DNA of 50,273 nucleotides from an uncultured Pelagibacteraceae bacterium (GCA_902617525.1 CACMWW010000008.1:1-50273), one strand, 5' to 3'. Numbered from the stretch's first letter, positions 37,813 through 47,774 are shown. Numbers and translations are program-made. The notes: generated from the letters alone by a model not told the origin.

Positions 37813-38226
37813 ATGTTACAGCCAAAGAAAACAAAATATAGAAAAGCTCATAAGGGTAGAATTAAGGGGGTTGCAACGTCAGCGACAACGCTTAATTATG
37901 GGACATATGGTCTGAAAGCTTTAGAAGCTGAAAGAGTCACAGCTCGTCAAATTGAGGCTGCCCGTGTTGCAATGACAAGATTCATGAAAAGAGCTGGAAG
38001 AGTGTGGGTTAGAATATTTCCTGATGTTCCAGTTTCAAAAAAACCTACAGAAGTAAGAATGGGTAAAGGCAAAGGATCACCAGAGTATTGGGCATGCAGG
38101 GTTAAACCAGGAAAAATTTTATTTGAAGTTGATGGCGTTTCACAAGCAATTGCAACAGAAGCTTTTGGACGCGCTTCATCTAAACTGCCTATCAAAACTA
38201 AGGTAGTGGAACAGTTAATTAAGTAG
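37813..38226 (+). CDS. rplP: 50S ribosomal protein L16
   Basis: L16 binds near the A and P tRNA elbows. The 137-residue protein begins [16 protein letters not shown] and shows [47 protein letters not shown] and [11 protein letters not shown], all conserved. It starts 2 nt after rpsC. Confidence 0.98.
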   Translation: MLQPKKTKYRKAHKGRIKGVATSATTLNYGTYGLKALEAERVTARQIEAARVAMTRFMKRAGRVWVRIFPDVPVSKKPTEVRMGKGKGSPEYWACRVKPGKILFEVDGVSQAIATEAFGRASSKLPIKTKVVEQLIK

Positions 38227-38233
38227 AGAATTT

Positions 38234-38425
38234 ATGAAAGCAGAAGAAATAAGAAAAAAAACAATAGATCAACTGAAGACTGAGTTGCAAAACTTATACA
38301 AGGAGTCCTTTAACTTGAGATTTCAAAAGTCCTCAGGCCAGCTGGAGAATACGTCTCGAATTTTTAAGGTAAGAAAACTGATAGCAAGAATAAAAACAAT
38401 AATGAAGGAAAAAACGGTTAACTAA
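38234..38425 (+). CDS. rpmC: 50S ribosomal protein L29
   Basis: L29 is a small helical protein near the tunnel exit beside L23. The 63-residue protein has the two-helix pattern [31 protein letters not shown] and [16 protein letters not shown]. Seven nt separate it from rplP and one from rpsQ. Confidence 0.95.
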   Translation: MKAEEIRKKTIDQLKTELQNLYKESFNLRFQKSSGQLENTSRIFKVRKLIARIKTIMKEKTVN

Positions 38426-38426
38426 T

Positions 38427-38654
38427 ATGCCAAAAAAGATATTACAAGGAACTGTTATTAGTAACAAACAAGATAAAACAATAACAGTTTTAGTTGAAAG
38501 AAAGTTTAAACACCCAGTGTTAAAAAAAGTGATTAGAAGATCAAAAAAATACAGCGCACATGATCCCGATAATCAATTTAACGCAGGAGATAAAGTAAGA
38601 ATTATGGAGTCTAAGCCAATTTCTAAACTAAAAAGATGGGTTGCAATTAGTTAA
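38427..38654 (+). CDS. rpsQ: 30S ribosomal protein S17
   Basis: S17 is an OB-fold protein that binds 16S rRNA early. The 75-residue protein has [25 protein letters not shown] and [16 protein letters not shown], the usual S17 signature. It abuts rplN with no gap. Confidence 0.97.
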   Translation: MPKKILQGTVISNKQDKTITVLVERKFKHPVLKKVIRRSKKYSAHDPDNQFNAGDKVRIMESKPISKLKRWVAIS

Positions 38655-39023
38655 ATGATACAAGTTGAATCTCGATTAAATGTTGCGGATAACTCAGGGG
38701 CCAAAGAGGTTTTATGTGTTAAAGTTCTTGGTGGATCAAAGCGTCGTTTTGCGTCTGTAGGAGATATTATCGTAGTAACTGTCAAAGATGCAATACCAAA
38801 AGGGAAGGTTAAAAAAGGAACTGTCCATAAAGCTGTAATCGTAAGAACTAGAAAAGAATTGAAAAGGGTTGATGGAAGTACAATTAAGTTTGATACAAAC
38901 GCCGCTGTATTAATCAATAATCAGGGTGAACCGGTAGGGACAAGAATTTTTGGCCCTGTTTGTAGAGAGCTGAGATCAAAAAAACAAATGAAAATCATTT
39001 CACTAGCACCGGAGGTCTTATAA
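38655..39023 (+). CDS. rplN: 50S ribosomal protein L14
   Basis: L14 sits at the subunit interface and is the binding site of the silencing factor RsfS. The 122-residue protein begins [19 protein letters not shown] and has [20 protein letters not shown] and [11 protein letters not shown]. It overlaps rplX by one base. Confidence 0.98.
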   Translation: MIQVESRLNVADNSGAKEVLCVKVLGGSKRRFASVGDIIVVTVKDAIPKGKVKKGTVHKAVIVRTRKELKRVDGSTIKFDTNAAVLINNQGEPVGTRIFGPVCRELRSKKQMKIISLAPEVL

Positions 39024-39334
39024 TGAGCATGAGATTAAAAAAAGGTGATCAAGTTACTGTTAACACAGGCAAGGATAAGGGAAAAGTTGGTGAAGTGATG
39101 AAAATATTAGGCATGAAAGCAATTGTTAAAGGCGTGAACATTTCAAAGAAACATCAAAAACAAGATCAGAAAAACGAAGGTGGAGTTTTGAATAAGGAGA
39201 TGCCAATTATGCTCTCTAATTTAATGCCGGTTGATAAAAAGACCAACAAAGGTGTTAGAGTTGGTTATAAATACTTAAAAGACAATAAAAAAGTGAGAAT
39301 TAACATTAAAACGGGAGATCAAATCGATGGATAA
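39023..39334 (+). CDS. rplX: 50S ribosomal protein L24
   Basis: L24 is an assembly initiator with a KOW domain: KKGDQVTVNTGKDKGKVGEVMKI at residues about 5-27. The 103-residue length is normal. It overlaps the following rplE by 8 nt, the longest overlap in the ribosomal block. Confidence 0.97.
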   Translation: MSMRLKKGDQVTVNTGKDKGKVGEVMKILGMKAIVKGVNISKKHQKQDQKNEGGVLNKEMPIMLSNLMPVDKKTNKGVRVGYKYLKDNKKVRINIKTGDQIDG

Positions 39335-39878
39335 TTATACTCCACGTTTAAAAGAAATGTATGTAAATACGATAGTGCCAAAGCTAAAGAATGATCTTTC
39401 CATAAAGAATGATCTTGCGCTGCCTAAGTTGGTAAAAGTCTCATTAAACATGGGCCTTGGAGAGGCAGTAAATGACTCTAAAGTAATTCAACTAGCTTCA
39501 GATCAATTAGCTTCGATCGCAGGTCAACAACCATTAGTGACAAAAGCAAGAAAATCAATCGCTACTTTTAAAATCAGAACTGGTATGCCTTTAGGAGTAA
39601 AGGTTACTTTAAGAGGTAACAGGATGTACGAGTTCATTGATAGACTCGTTACTATTGCTCTTCCGCGTATTAGAGACTTTAGAGGATTGAAAAAAAATTG
39701 TTTCGATGGAAGGGGTAATTACTCTTTTGGAATTAAGGAATGCACAGTTTTTCCTGAAATTAACGTTGATAAACTAGATAAGGTCCGTGGGTTAGATATT
39801 ACAATAAATACTACAGCTTCAAATGATGAGCGGGCATTGTTGTTATTAAAATCTCTAAATTTTCCAATTAATGATTAG
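39327..39878 (+). CDS. rplE: 50S ribosomal protein L5
   Basis: L5 binds 5S rRNA and contacts P-site tRNA. The 183-residue protein has [28 protein letters not shown], the [25 protein letters not shown] signature near 76-100 and the [21 protein letters not shown] segment. Its start is inside the 3' end of rplX. Confidence 0.98.
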   Translation: MDNYTPRLKEMYVNTIVPKLKNDLSIKNDLALPKLVKVSLNMGLGEAVNDSKVIQLASDQLASIAGQQPLVTKARKSIATFKIRTGMPLGVKVTLRGNRMYEFIDRLVTIALPRIRDFRGLKKNCFDGRGNYSFGIKECTVFPEINVDKLDKVRGLDITINTTASNDERALLLLKSLNFPIND

Positions 39879-39886
39879 GTAAGAAT

Positions 39887-40192
39887 ATGGCTAAAAAAAG
39901 TTCGATAGAAAAAAATAAAAGAAGAATAAAGCTGTCTGAAAAAGACCTGCATAAGAGAAGTAAACTAAAATCTCTTATTATGGACAAAAAAACCTCTATT
40001 GATGATAGGTTTCAAGCTCAACTAAAACTTTCTAAACTAAGAAGGAATGGTGCGAGAACAAGAGTTCGAAATAGATGTGAATTAACAGGCCGTCCAAGGG
40101 GTTACCATAAACGAGTGAGATTATCTAGAATTGCTTTGAGGGATCTTGCATCTAAAGGTCAAATCCCTGGAATGAATAAATCAAGCTGGTAG
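39887..40192 (+). CDS. rpsN: 30S ribosomal protein S14, zinc-free long form
   Basis: S14 belongs to the 30S head. At 101 residues and without CxxC pairs this is the long, zinc-independent type usual in proteobacteria. The C-terminal [28 protein letters not shown] motif is intact. Confidence 0.98.
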   Translation: MAKKSSIEKNKRRIKLSEKDLHKRSKLKSLIMDKKTSIDDRFQAQLKLSKLRRNGARTRVRNRCELTGRPRGYHKRVRLSRIALRDLASKGQIPGMNKSSW

Positions 40193-40204
40193 AAAGGAAG
40201 AAAT

Positions 40205-40603
40205 ATGTCATTACAAGATCCGTTGTCAGATTTATTTAGTAGAATTAGAAATGCACAAATGAGGTATAAACCCATTGTTACTTCTCCTGTATCAAAGTTA
40301 AGGGAAAATATTTTAGAGGTACTTAAAAAAGAAGGTTACATAAGAGGATATGCACGAACAAAACACTCATCTGGCAGGGAAGAGCTTGATATTGAACTGA
40401 AATACGATGAAAAAGGTCCTGTAATTTCAGAGATCACAAGAATTTCAAAACCAGGTAGGCGTGTTTATTCTGGCGCTGGAAGGATACCGTATATACATAA
40501 TGGCCTTGGAATTTCAATTATTTCGACTTCGAAAGGTGTGATGACGGATGCAGACGCAAGAGATCAAAAAGTAGGCGGGGAAATTATTTGTAGAGTATTT
40601 TAA
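40205..40603 (+). CDS. rpsH: 30S ribosomal protein S8
   Basis: S8 binds helix 21 of 16S rRNA and represses the spc operon in E. coli. The 132-residue protein has [14 protein letters not shown] at the N terminus and the signature [20 protein letters not shown] near 104-123. An AAAGGAAG ribosome site precedes it, and the 12-nt gap is one of the wider ones here. No S8-binding site was recognised at the rplX-rplE junction. Confidence 0.97.
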   Translation: MSLQDPLSDLFSRIRNAQMRYKPIVTSPVSKLRENILEVLKKEGYIRGYARTKHSSGREELDIELKYDEKGPVISEITRISKPGRRVYSGAGRIPYIHNGLGISIISTSKGVMTDADARDQKVGGEIICRVF

Positions 40604-40605
40604 TT

Positions 40606-41139
40606 ATGTCTAGAGTTGGATCAAAAGAAATAAATATACCAGAAAGCGTAAAAATTAATCTTCAAGATGGAATAATTTCAGCTGAGGGACCATTAGGCAA
40701 ACTTGAGTCTAAGTTAAATTCTCAAATCGAAGTAATAATTGAGGGTCAAAAAATTACAATGAAACCCAAATCTGATGACAAAACTTTAGTTTCTTTTTGG
40801 GGTTTACAGAGAAATTTAGTTAATAACTTAATTATTGGTGTAAGCGAGGGTTTTACAAAAAAATTAGAAATGAATGGCGTTGGATATCGTGCAGCCTTAA
40901 AAGGTAAAACTCTTGAATTATTGCTTGGGTATAGTCATCCTATAAACTACGATATTCCACAAAATATTACAGTCACAGTAGATAAGCAAAATAATATTGA
41001 GATTAAGGGTCCTGACAAGCAACTTGTTGGACAAACTGCTGCTGAAATTAGAAATTTTAGGGGGCCTGAACCTTATAAAGGCAAGGGCATAAAGTATGCC
41101 GATGAATATATAAATAGAAAAGAAGGTAAAAAGAAATAA
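40606..41139 (+). CDS. rplF: 50S ribosomal protein L6
   Basis: L6 stabilises the factor-binding region near the sarcin-ricin loop. The 177-residue protein begins MSRVGSKEINIPESV, has EMNGVGYRAALKGKTLELLLGYSHP at the domain junction, and the PEPYKGKGIKYADEYINRKEGKKK signature at the end. It overlaps rplR by one base. Confidence 0.98.
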   Translation: MSRVGSKEINIPESVKINLQDGIISAEGPLGKLESKLNSQIEVIIEGQKITMKPKSDDKTLVSFWGLQRNLVNNLIIGVSEGFTKKLEMNGVGYRAALKGKTLELLLGYSHPINYDIPQNITVTVDKQNNIEIKGPDKQLVGQTAAEIRNFRGPEPYKGKGIKYADEYINRKEGKKK

Positions 41140-41486
41140 TGTTATCTCCAAAAAAACAAAAAAGATCAAGTAGGGTCAGGTTTAAGCTAAAGAAAAATAA
41201 CAAATCTCGCATGAGACTTACTCTTTATAAGTCCTCGCAGCACTTGTATGCTCAAATCGTTGACGATAATAAGGGTATTACTGTTTGCAGTGCCTCAACA
41301 CTAAAATCAGAAAAAAATAAAAATTCATGTAATGTTGCAAATGCAAAAATATTAGGCAGTGAACTTGCTAAGTCAGCAGCTGAAAAGGGCGTTAAAGATG
41401 TTTACTTGGATCGTGGTTCAAATTTGTATCATGGAATAGTAAAAACTATTACTGATGAAGTAAGATCTGGGGGTATAAATTTATAG
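41139..41486 (+). CDS. rplR: 50S ribosomal protein L18
   Basis: L18 binds 5S rRNA with L5. The 115-residue protein has the basic N-terminal tail, [18 protein letters not shown], and the C-terminal [23 protein letters not shown]. Normal length and place between rplF and rpsE. Confidence 0.97.
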   Translation: MLSPKKQKRSSRVRFKLKKNNKSRMRLTLYKSSQHLYAQIVDDNKGITVCSASTLKSEKNKNSCNVANAKILGSELAKSAAEKGVKDVYLDRGSNLYHGIVKTITDEVRSGGINL

Positions 41487-41494
41487 AAAATATT

Positions 41495-42025
41495 ATGGCA
41501 AAAGAAAATAAGAACAAAGATCAAAATGGCATTGATATTAAAGACAAACTAGTAGCTATTAACCGTGTTACAAAAGTTGTTAAAGGAGGAAGGCGATTTG
41601 GATTTGCAGCATTAGTTGTTGCCGGTGATGAGTCTGGTAAAGTTGGTTTTGGTCATGGAAAAGCAAAAGAGGTTCCTGAGGCTATTAAGAAAGCAACAGA
41701 CTCAGCTAAAAAAAGTTTAGTTAGAATACCACTGAGAGAGGGTAGAACATTACATCATGATATAGTTGGAATACATGGTTCATCACGTGTTGTAATGAGA
41801 TCTGCACCTTCTGGTACAGGTATTATTGCTGGAGGATCAGTAAGGGCAGTATTTGAATTATTAGGCATACAAGACATTGTTGCAAAGTCAGTCGGTAGCT
41901 CAAATCCTTATAATATTATCAGAGCGGCAGTTGATGGACTAAAACAGCAAAAATCACCGAAGATAATTGCTGCAAGGAGATCTAAAAAAGTCGGCAATAT
42001 TACTTCAGCAAGAGAAACGGCATGA
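41495..42025 (+). CDS. rpsE: 30S ribosomal protein S5
   Basis: S5 helps translation accuracy and mRNA unwinding at the entry site. The 176-residue protein has a charged N-terminal extension, the [32 protein letters not shown] signature (about 32-62), and the [15 protein letters not shown] segment. It overlaps rpmD by 4 nt (ATGA). Confidence 0.98.
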   Translation: MAKENKNKDQNGIDIKDKLVAINRVTKVVKGGRRFGFAALVVAGDESGKVGFGHGKAKEVPEAIKKATDSAKKSLVRIPLREGRTLHHDIVGIHGSSRVVMRSAPSGTGIIAGGSVRAVFELLGIQDIVAKSVGSSNPYNIIRAAVDGLKQQKSPKIIAARRSKKVGNITSARETA

Positions 42026-42204
42026 CTCAAAAATTAAAAATTACATTAAAAAAAAGTACGATTGGTTCTCAAAAGGGACAAATAGCGACGGTAAAGGGAC
42101 TAGGGCTAAAAAAACTTAACAGCAGCGTCATAAGAGAAGCAACGCCCGAAACATTAGGCATGATTAAAAAAATTAAACATTTAGTAATCACGGAAAATAA
42201 TTAA
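42022..42204 (+). CDS. rpmD: 50S ribosomal protein L30
   Basis: The 60-residue protein matches bacterial L30: [31 protein letters not shown], then [10 protein letters not shown]. It starts within the last codons of rpsE and abuts rplO with no gap. L30 is absent from several bacterial lineages, so its retention in a reduced genome is worth recording. Confidence 0.96.
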   Translation: MTQKLKITLKKSTIGSQKGQIATVKGLGLKKLNSSVIREATPETLGMIKKIKHLVITENN

Positions 42205-42669
42205 ATGAAATTAAATCAAATTGATAAAAACAAGAGCTTTAAATCAAAGAAGAGAATCGGAAGAGGTATAGGCTCAGGTAAAGGTAAAACCTCTGGAAGT
42301 GGCCACAAAGGACAAAAAGCTCGTTCAGGTGTTGCTATTAATGGTTTTGAGGGTGGACAGATGCCTTTACATAGAAGATTACCTAAATTTGGATTTTCAA
42401 ATTTTACAAAAAAACAATATTTTGAATTGAACCTCGCTACACTGCAGAAATTGATCGATAAAAATTCTATCAACGAGTCAGAGATTATAAATATTGCACT
42501 CTTAAAAAAGTTACGTATTTTGAAAAATAAAGATAAAAAACTCCTAAAAATTCTCGGAACAGGTGAATTAAAATCAAAAAATATAATTGAGTGTAGTAAA
42601 GTAACTAAGTCTGCAGAAGAAAAGCTTCAGAAACTTGGTGTTGAATTAAAAATAAGTAAAGCAATTTAG
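42205..42669 (+). CDS. rplO: 50S ribosomal protein L15
   Basis: L15 is a late assembly protein. The 154-residue protein has the Gly-rich RIGRGIGSGKGKTSGSGHKGQKAR near residues 18-41, GFEGGQMPLHRRLPKFGF near 49-66, and the C-terminal KVTKSAEEKLQKLGVEL. Its Lys-rich middle is typical of AT-rich genomes. It is followed 4 nt later by secY. Confidence 0.97.
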   Translation: MKLNQIDKNKSFKSKKRIGRGIGSGKGKTSGSGHKGQKARSGVAINGFEGGQMPLHRRLPKFGFSNFTKKQYFELNLATLQKLIDKNSINESEIINIALLKKLRILKNKDKKLLKILGTGELKSKNIIECSKVTKSAEEKLQKLGVELKISKAI

Positions 42670-42673
42670 CGAA

Positions 42674-44005
42674 ATGGCTTCAGCAGCTGAAAAATTAGCA
42701 TCAAATTTCAACTTTAGTGTCTTTTCTAAGGCAACTGAATTGAAGAAAAGAATTTGGTTCACTTTAGGTGCTTTAATAATTTATAGATTTGGCACATATA
42801 TACCTTTACCTGGAATAGACATTGAGCAATTAAAACTTCTTGTTGAAACTAATCAAAGCGGAATTCTTGGAATGTTTGATGTTTTCGCAGGTGGTGCAAT
42901 CAGTCGAATGGCTATTTTTGCATTAGGTATCATGCCATATATATCTTCATCAATTATTATGCAGCTTATGACAAGTGTCTCTCCGCATCTGGCAAGTTTG
43001 AAGAAAGAGGGCGAGCCTGGTAGAAGAAAAATTACTCAATATACAAGATACGGAACTGTCTTACTTGCTTTATTACAAGGATATGGAATTTCTGTTGGGT
43101 TAGAGTCAGCAGGAAAAGTTGTTACAGACCCTGGACTATTTTTTAGACTTTCAACAACAATTACATTAACTGGCGGAACTGTCTTCTTAATGTGGCTAGG
43201 AGAACAAATAACCAGTAGAGGCATAGGAAATGGAATATCACTCATTATTTTTTCTGGTATTGTAGCTGAGATACCTAGCGCCTTAATAAATACACTTACA
43301 TTGGGTCGTCAGGGAACAATCTCAACTCTTACGCTTGTTTTACTTTTAGTGATGATTGTAGCCGTAGTTATCTTTATTGTTTTTATGGAGAGAGCTCAAA
43401 GAAGATTAATAGTCCAGTATCCAAAAAGACAGATGGGTAATAAGATGTTTGCTGGAGATAGCACACATTTACCTCTTAAGCTCAATACGGCAGGAGTTAT
43501 ACCAGCAATATTTGCCTCATCTATTTTGTTGCTACCAATTACAATTGCAAATTTTAATGTATCCGCAGAACCTGGATTGTTAAATGATATTGCAGCATTA
43601 CTTGGTAGGGGCCAACCTGCATACATGCTTATGTATGCTGCGGCTATTATGTTTTTTGCATTCTTTTATACTTCAATTGTATTTAATCCAGTTGAAACAG
43701 CTGATAATCTAAAAAGACAAGGTGGCTTTATTCCAGGAATTAGGCCAGGTGAAAAAACTGCTGAGTATATTGATTTTGTCTTATCCAGAATAACAACAAT
43801 TGGAGCACTATATTTAGCATTTGTATGCATACTCCCGGAAATTTTAATTGCACAATATTCAATCCCATTTTATTTAGGAGGTACATCACTACTCATTGTT
43901 GTGGTCGTAGGGATGGATACTGTTGGACAAATTCAAAGTCATTTGTTTGCATATCAATATGAAGCTTTAATAAAAAAATCTCGCTTAAGAGGCACGAGAA
44001 GGTGA
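42674..44005 (+). CDS. secY: Preprotein translocase subunit SecY
   Basis: SecY is the protein-conducting channel of the inner membrane. The 443-residue protein shows ten predicted helices, the YIPLPGID segment after helix 1, FALGIMPYISSSIIMQL in helix 2 and the cytoplasmic GGFIPGIRPGEKTAEYI loop near 352-368 that meets SecA and the ribosome. It overlaps adk by 4 nt (GTGA). The short rpmJ that follows secY in E. coli is absent, as usual in alphaproteobacteria. Confidence 0.98.
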   Translation: MASAAEKLASNFNFSVFSKATELKKRIWFTLGALIIYRFGTYIPLPGIDIEQLKLLVETNQSGILGMFDVFAGGAISRMAIFALGIMPYISSSIIMQLMTSVSPHLASLKKEGEPGRRKITQYTRYGTVLLALLQGYGISVGLESAGKVVTDPGLFFRLSTTITLTGGTVFLMWLGEQITSRGIGNGISLIIFSGIVAEIPSALINTLTLGRQGTISTLTLVLLLVMIVAVVIFIVFMERAQRRLIVQYPKRQMGNKMFAGDSTHLPLKLNTAGVIPAIFASSILLLPITIANFNVSAEPGLLNDIAALLGRGQPAYMLMYAAAIMFFAFFYTSIVFNPVETADNLKRQGGFIPGIRPGEKTAEYIDFVLSRITTIGALYLAFVCILPEILIAQYSIPFYLGGTSLLIVVVVGMDTVGQIQSHLFAYQYEALIKKSRLRGTRR

Positions 44006-44568
44006 ATTTAGTTTTATTGGGACCCCCAGGTGCTGGAAAAGGAACACAGGCAAATTTAATCTGTGAAAAATATAATTTAAGTCACTTATCTACTGGTGAT
44101 CTGCTTAGGACGGAGATAGCTAATAAAAGTGAAATTGGAGTAAAGGCTAAACAAATCATTGATGAGGGAAAACTAGTTTCTAACGATATTATAATTAATG
44201 TTATTAAATCATTTTTTAATAATAACAAAAATTCAAGTGGATACCTACTAGATGGCTTTCCCAGAAATACAGAGCAGGCAAAGCTTCTAGATAAATTGAT
44301 GTTAGAACTTAAAGACAAGATATCATGCGTAATTCAGTTAGATGTTGATGAAAAACATTTAAAAGACAGAATATTATCTAGAAGTAAAGAAGAAGGAAGA
44401 TCCGATGATAATGAGGAAACTCTTTTAAAAAGACTGGAAACATATTTCAGTGAAACTATGCCTTTAATAAAATATTATGATGAAGCAAAACTGCTAAAAA
44501 AAGTCAGTGGTGTAGGTGAAATTATGCATATAAATCAATCAATTAATACAATTATAGATCATCTTTAA
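44002..44568 (+). CDS. adk: Adenylate kinase, short-LID form
   Basis: Adk interconverts ATP, ADP and AMP. The start is GTG at 44002, overlapping the secY stop; it gives MNLVLLGPPGAGKGTQAN with the P loop at residues 7-15. DGFPRNTEQA (about 84-93) binds AMP. At 188 residues, the LID is the short type (SRSKEEGRSDDNEETLLKRL), with no zinc cysteines. secY-adk-rpsM is a standard alphaproteobacterial order. Confidence 0.97.
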   Translation: MNLVLLGPPGAGKGTQANLICEKYNLSHLSTGDLLRTEIANKSEIGVKAKQIIDEGKLVSNDIIINVIKSFFNNNKNSSGYLLDGFPRNTEQAKLLDKLMLELKDKISCVIQLDVDEKHLKDRILSRSKEEGRSDDNEETLLKRLETYFSETMPLIKYYDEAKLLKKVSGVGEIMHINQSINTIIDHL

Positions 44569-44573
44569 TATGC

Positions 44574-44601
44574 TTGACCAATTAATTAATAATCCTATAA
44601 T
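44574..44601 (+). promoter_or_regulatory. Promoter of the rpsM-rpsK-rpoA-rplQ transcript
   Basis: TTGACC at 44574-44579, a 16-bp spacer, and a perfect TATAAT at 44596-44601 lie in the 72-nt gap between adk and rpsM. Transcription would start near 44608 with a leader of about 33 nt. This is the best promoter match in the ribosomal block and shares its -35 and spacer with the one before rpsL. Confidence 0.7.
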
Positions 44602-44640
44602 CCCGCAATCTCTCAAACCAAAAATGTTAGGTCTTTATTA

Positions 44641-45018
44641 ATGGCTCGTATTGCTGGAGTAAACATTCCAACCCAAAAGAAATTAGGAGTTGCTTTGACC
44701 TACGTTTATGGAATTGGTGATAAGATTTCAAAAGATGTATGTTCTCAGGCAAATGTAGATGCAAATACTAGAGTTCAGGATTTATCTGAAGCAGAAATAA
44801 AAAATGTTAGTGATGTTATTTCATCATCATTTTTAGTTGAAGGTGATTTAAGAAGAGAGGTATCTGGAAATATCAAAAGATTAAAAGATTTAGGTACGTA
44901 TAGAGGTGTAAGACATAGAAAAAATTTGCCATGTAGAGGCCAGCGTACTCATACAAACGCTAGAACAAAAAAAGGGAAAGCTATTGCAATTGCTGGAAAG
45001 AAAAAGGTTACTAAATAA
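44641..45018 (+). CDS. rpsM: 30S ribosomal protein S13
   Basis: S13 forms intersubunit bridges from the 30S head and touches P-site tRNA. The 125-residue protein begins [21 protein letters not shown], has the helix-hairpin [12 protein letters not shown], and the C-terminal signature [18 protein letters not shown] near 98-115. First gene of the alpha cluster; rpsK follows after 2 nt. Confidence 0.98.
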   Translation: MARIAGVNIPTQKKLGVALTYVYGIGDKISKDVCSQANVDANTRVQDLSEAEIKNVSDVISSSFLVEGDLRREVSGNIKRLKDLGTYRGVRHRKNLPCRGQRTHTNARTKKGKAIAIAGKKKVTK

Positions 45019-45020
45019 AT

Positions 45021-45410
45021 ATGGCTGAAGCTAAAACTGTAAAAAAGAAAAAACAAAAAAAGAATATTATTTCTGGATTAGCGTATATTAATGCTACATT
45101 TAATAATACTATGATTACCATTACTGATGAGCAAGGCAATAGTATTGCATGGTCGTCAGCGGGAGTAAAAGGTTTTAAAGGATCAAGAAAGTCCACACCA
45201 TACGCCGCACAAATTGCAGCTGAGGATGCTGGCACAAAAGCAAAAGAGTTTGGTTTAAAAAATTTACAAGTATTTGTTAAAGGACCAGGCGGAGGACGAG
45301 AGTCGGCACTGCGAGCATTACAAGCTGTAGGATTCTATATAACTTCTATAAAGGATACTACACCAATTCCTCACAATGGTTGTCGTCCACCAAAGAAAAG
45401 AAGAGTTTAA
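45021..45410 (+). CDS. rpsK: 30S ribosomal protein S11
   Basis: S11 forms part of the 30S platform beside the E site. The 129-residue protein has [16 protein letters not shown] near 29-44, [20 protein letters not shown] and the signature [20 protein letters not shown] near 88-107, ending [12 protein letters not shown]. The N terminus is Lys-rich. Confidence 0.98.
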   Translation: MAEAKTVKKKKQKKNIISGLAYINATFNNTMITITDEQGNSIAWSSAGVKGFKGSRKSTPYAAQIAAEDAGTKAKEFGLKNLQVFVKGPGGGRESALRALQAVGFYITSIKDTTPIPHNGCRPPKKRRV

Positions 45411-45433
45411 TATTTATTAAAGGAAAAAAAACT

Positions 45434-46456
45434 ATGAGTATTATTAATAATTGGCAGGCATTAATAAAACCTTCAAAACTAAAGCTAATCAGCGATGAAG
45501 ACACTCAGTATAAAGCAACTTTAATCGCGGAACCACTTGAAAGGGGTTTTGGATTAACACTTGGAAATGCTCTTAGAAGAGTGCTGTTGTCGTCACTACA
45601 AGGTACTGCTGTTACAGCTATTAAAATAGATAATGTTCTTCACGAATTTTCATCTATTGATGGAGTAAGAGAAGACGTGACAGATATAGTGTTAAATATT
45701 AAGTCCCTATCTTTAAATATGCATTCTGAAGGTGTAAGAAAAATGAATCTCAATGTAACTGGTCCAGGTGAGATTACTGCGGGTATGATAAATACACCAT
45801 CTGAAATTGATATTATAAATCCAGAGCTAGTTATCTGTAATCTTGATGACAATACTGAATTTAATATGGAGCTTACCGTAGCCAAAGGTAAAGGTTATGT
45901 TGCTGCTGAACATAACAAGCCAGAAGATTCTGCAATAGGTCTGATTCCGATAGACTCCATATTTAGCCCAGTTAAACAAGTTTCATACAGTATAGAAAAT
46001 ACTAGAGAAGGAAAAGTTTTAGATTATGACAAGTTAACAATGTCAATTGAAACAAATGGATCAGTATCTCCTGAGGATGCAATTGCTTTTGCAGCACGAA
46101 TAATTCAAGACCAATTGCAATCATTTATTAATTTTGAAGAACCTGAAGAGATTCAGGAAGAACCTGATGCATTGGAACCTCAATTTAATAAAAATCTTTT
46201 AAGAAAAGTTGAGGAGCTTGAACTTTCAGTGAGATCAATGAATTGCCTAAGAAATGATAATATTATTTACATTGGAGACCTTGTTCAAAAAAGTGAAATT
46301 GAAATGCTGCGCACACCCAATTTTGGTCGTAAGTCTCTAAATGAAATAAAAGAAGTACTAGGCACTATGTCACTATATTTAGGCATGGAAGTACCTAATT
46401 GGCCACCTGAAAATATCGAGGAAATGGCAAGAAAGATTGAAGATCCATATAACTAA
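45434..46456 (+). CDS. rpoA: RNA polymerase alpha subunit
   Basis: The alpha dimer scaffolds RNA polymerase and its C-terminal domain meets UP elements and activators. I place the start at ATG 45434 ([16 protein letters not shown]), 340 residues, because a ribosome site (AAAGGA) precedes it; an in-frame TTG at 45380 lies inside rpsK. The N-terminal assembly domain has [23 protein letters not shown] near 32-54; the C-terminal domain has [23 protein letters not shown] and [16 protein letters not shown]. Confidence 0.98.
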   Translation: MSIINNWQALIKPSKLKLISDEDTQYKATLIAEPLERGFGLTLGNALRRVLLSSLQGTAVTAIKIDNVLHEFSSIDGVREDVTDIVLNIKSLSLNMHSEGVRKMNLNVTGPGEITAGMINTPSEIDIINPELVICNLDDNTEFNMELTVAKGKGYVAAEHNKPEDSAIGLIPIDSIFSPVKQVSYSIENTREGKVLDYDKLTMSIETNGSVSPEDAIAFAARIIQDQLQSFINFEEPEEIQEEPDALEPQFNKNLLRKVEELELSVRSMNCLRNDNIIYIGDLVQKSEIEMLRTPNFGRKSLNEIKEVLGTMSLYLGMEVPNWPPENIEEMARKIEDPYN

Positions 46457-46458
46457 AA

Positions 46459-46821
46459 ATGAGACACGGAATTGCAAAAAGAAAGTTAAATAGGACATCA
46501 TCGCATCGGATAGCGATGCTTGAGAACATGGCTGTTTCTCTAATCAAAAATGAGACTATTAAAACCACACTTCCAAAAGCAAAGGAATTAAGACCATTTG
46601 TTGAAAAGATTATCACTCTAGGTAAAAAGAATGAAAGTTCATCTAGGGCAAATGCTTTTAACTCGCTTAGAGATAAAGAAGCAGTAACAAAAGTTTTCGG
46701 AGATTTATCTGAAAGATTCAAAGATAGAAGCGGTGGCTATTGTAGAATTGTAAAAGCTGGTTATCGATCAGGTGATAATGCACCTATGGCTTACATCCAA
46801 ATTCTTGATCAAGAAAAATAA
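46459..46821 (+). CDS. rplQ: 50S ribosomal protein L17
   Basis: L17 lies near the tunnel exit. The 120-residue protein opens [29 protein letters not shown] and has a basic core to [23 protein letters not shown]. It is the last ribosomal gene of the block. No intrinsic terminator is visible in the 45 nt that follow. Confidence 0.98.
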   Translation: MRHGIAKRKLNRTSSHRIAMLENMAVSLIKNETIKTTLPKAKELRPFVEKIITLGKKNESSSRANAFNSLRDKEAVTKVFGDLSERFKDRSGGYCRIVKAGYRSGDNAPMAYIQILDQEK

Positions 46822-46866
46822 TATCTAAATAATAATAAGTTGATTTATCTAAACATATAAATTTAG

Positions 46867-47736
46867 ATGAAATCCAAAAAAACTATAATTGTTGATAGCG
46901 CTTCGAATGGGGTGAGATTAGACAAGTTTTTAAAAGAAAGATTAAATATTCCTTTTTCATTACTTCACAAAGAGCTCAGAAAAAAATCAATCGAAGTAAA
47001 TAATAAAAAAAAACTTGGAAGTTATAGAGTTAAACAAAATGATATTGTTGATATTTTCAAGGAATTCAAACTAATTCATAAAAATAAACCTTCAATTAAA
47101 ATACCCAACATACTCAAGATAAAAATTAAAAGTTCAGTAGTTTTTCAATCTGACGACTTTATTATTATTAATAAATGGGCTGGAATACCATGTCAGCGTG
47201 GATCAAAAATTAATCTATCAATTGATGATCTACTTCAATTTTTTAATACTAAAGATAGCCATCCTAAGCTAGTGCATCGGCTCGATAAAGACACAACTGG
47301 TCTATTGATAATTGCAAAAAATTCTGATTCAGCAAGGTACTTTCATAAAATTCTGTCTAACCATAAAATAAAGAAAACTTATTATGCAATAGTTGAAAAA
47401 AAACCAAAAAATAAAGAGGGAATACTTAATGACATGCTTCCCAAAAATAAAAAAAATGTTTCCGCTGAAACTAAATATCAAATAATAAAAAAACTGCCTG
47501 GAGATTATTTTCTTTTAAAATTAAACCCTCAATCAGGTAGAAAACATCAAATCAGGCAACATTGTTTTATGAATGGTTTCCCAATCCTTGGTGATAAAAA
47601 ATATTATATTGAACGCAATCAAATAAAATTTTCTAATTTATTTCTACATGCTGGCGCTTTAGAATTCATTGATATGAATAATAAAAAAGTCAAAATAGAG
47701 ACTGAACTCCCAAATCACTTTAGAAAATACTTATAA
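46867..47736 (+). CDS. RluA-family 23S rRNA pseudouridine synthase (RluC-like)
   Basis: A 289-residue enzyme with an N-terminal S4 RNA-binding domain (GVRLDKFLKERLNIPFSLLHKELRKKSIEVN, about 15-45) and the RluA catalytic domain with HRLDKDTTG at 137-145, where D140 is the catalytic Asp. RSGRKHQIRQH-like NPQSGRKHQIRQHC is the second conserved motif. RluC-type enzymes modify positions near 955, 2504 and 2580 of 23S rRNA; RluC versus RluD cannot be settled by eye. It is very Lys/Ile-rich, in keeping with AT bias. Confidence 0.9.
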   Translation: MKSKKTIIVDSASNGVRLDKFLKERLNIPFSLLHKELRKKSIEVNNKKKLGSYRVKQNDIVDIFKEFKLIHKNKPSIKIPNILKIKIKSSVVFQSDDFIIINKWAGIPCQRGSKINLSIDDLLQFFNTKDSHPKLVHRLDKDTTGLLIIAKNSDSARYFHKILSNHKIKKTYYAIVEKKPKNKEGILNDMLPKNKKNVSAETKYQIIKKLPGDYFLLKLNPQSGRKHQIRQHCFMNGFPILGDKKYYIERNQIKFSNLFLHAGALEFIDMNNKKVKIETELPNHFRKYL

Positions 47737-47757
47737 ATTGATAATTCAGAAATATTA

Positions 47758-47763
47758 TATAAT
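47758..47763 (+). promoter_or_regulatory. TATAAT box close to the pccB start
   Basis: A perfect TATAAT ends 11 nt before the ATG at 47775. A TTGATA at 47738-47743 lies 14 bp upstream of it, shorter than ideal. No Shine-Dalgarno is present (TAGTTACTTC precedes the ATG). A transcript starting near 47770 would have a leader of about 5 nt. Confidence 0.35.
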
Positions 47764-47774
47764 ATAGTTACTTC

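Noticed and set aside
45380..45433. Longer RpoA start at TTG 45380
   Set aside because: It lies inside rpsK and adds 18 residues not seen in the family; ATG 45434 has a ribosome site.
46802..46815. 14-bp perfect palindrome TTCTTGATCAAGAA at the end of rplQ
   Set aside because: It encodes the last residues of L17, has no loop for a hairpin, and no T run. Probably chance.
46823..46868. ATCTAAAT...ATTTAGAT inverted repeat before the pseudouridine synthase gene
   Set aside because: The loop is 30 nt and the repeat is all AT-rich bar one pair; such repeats are expected by chance here.
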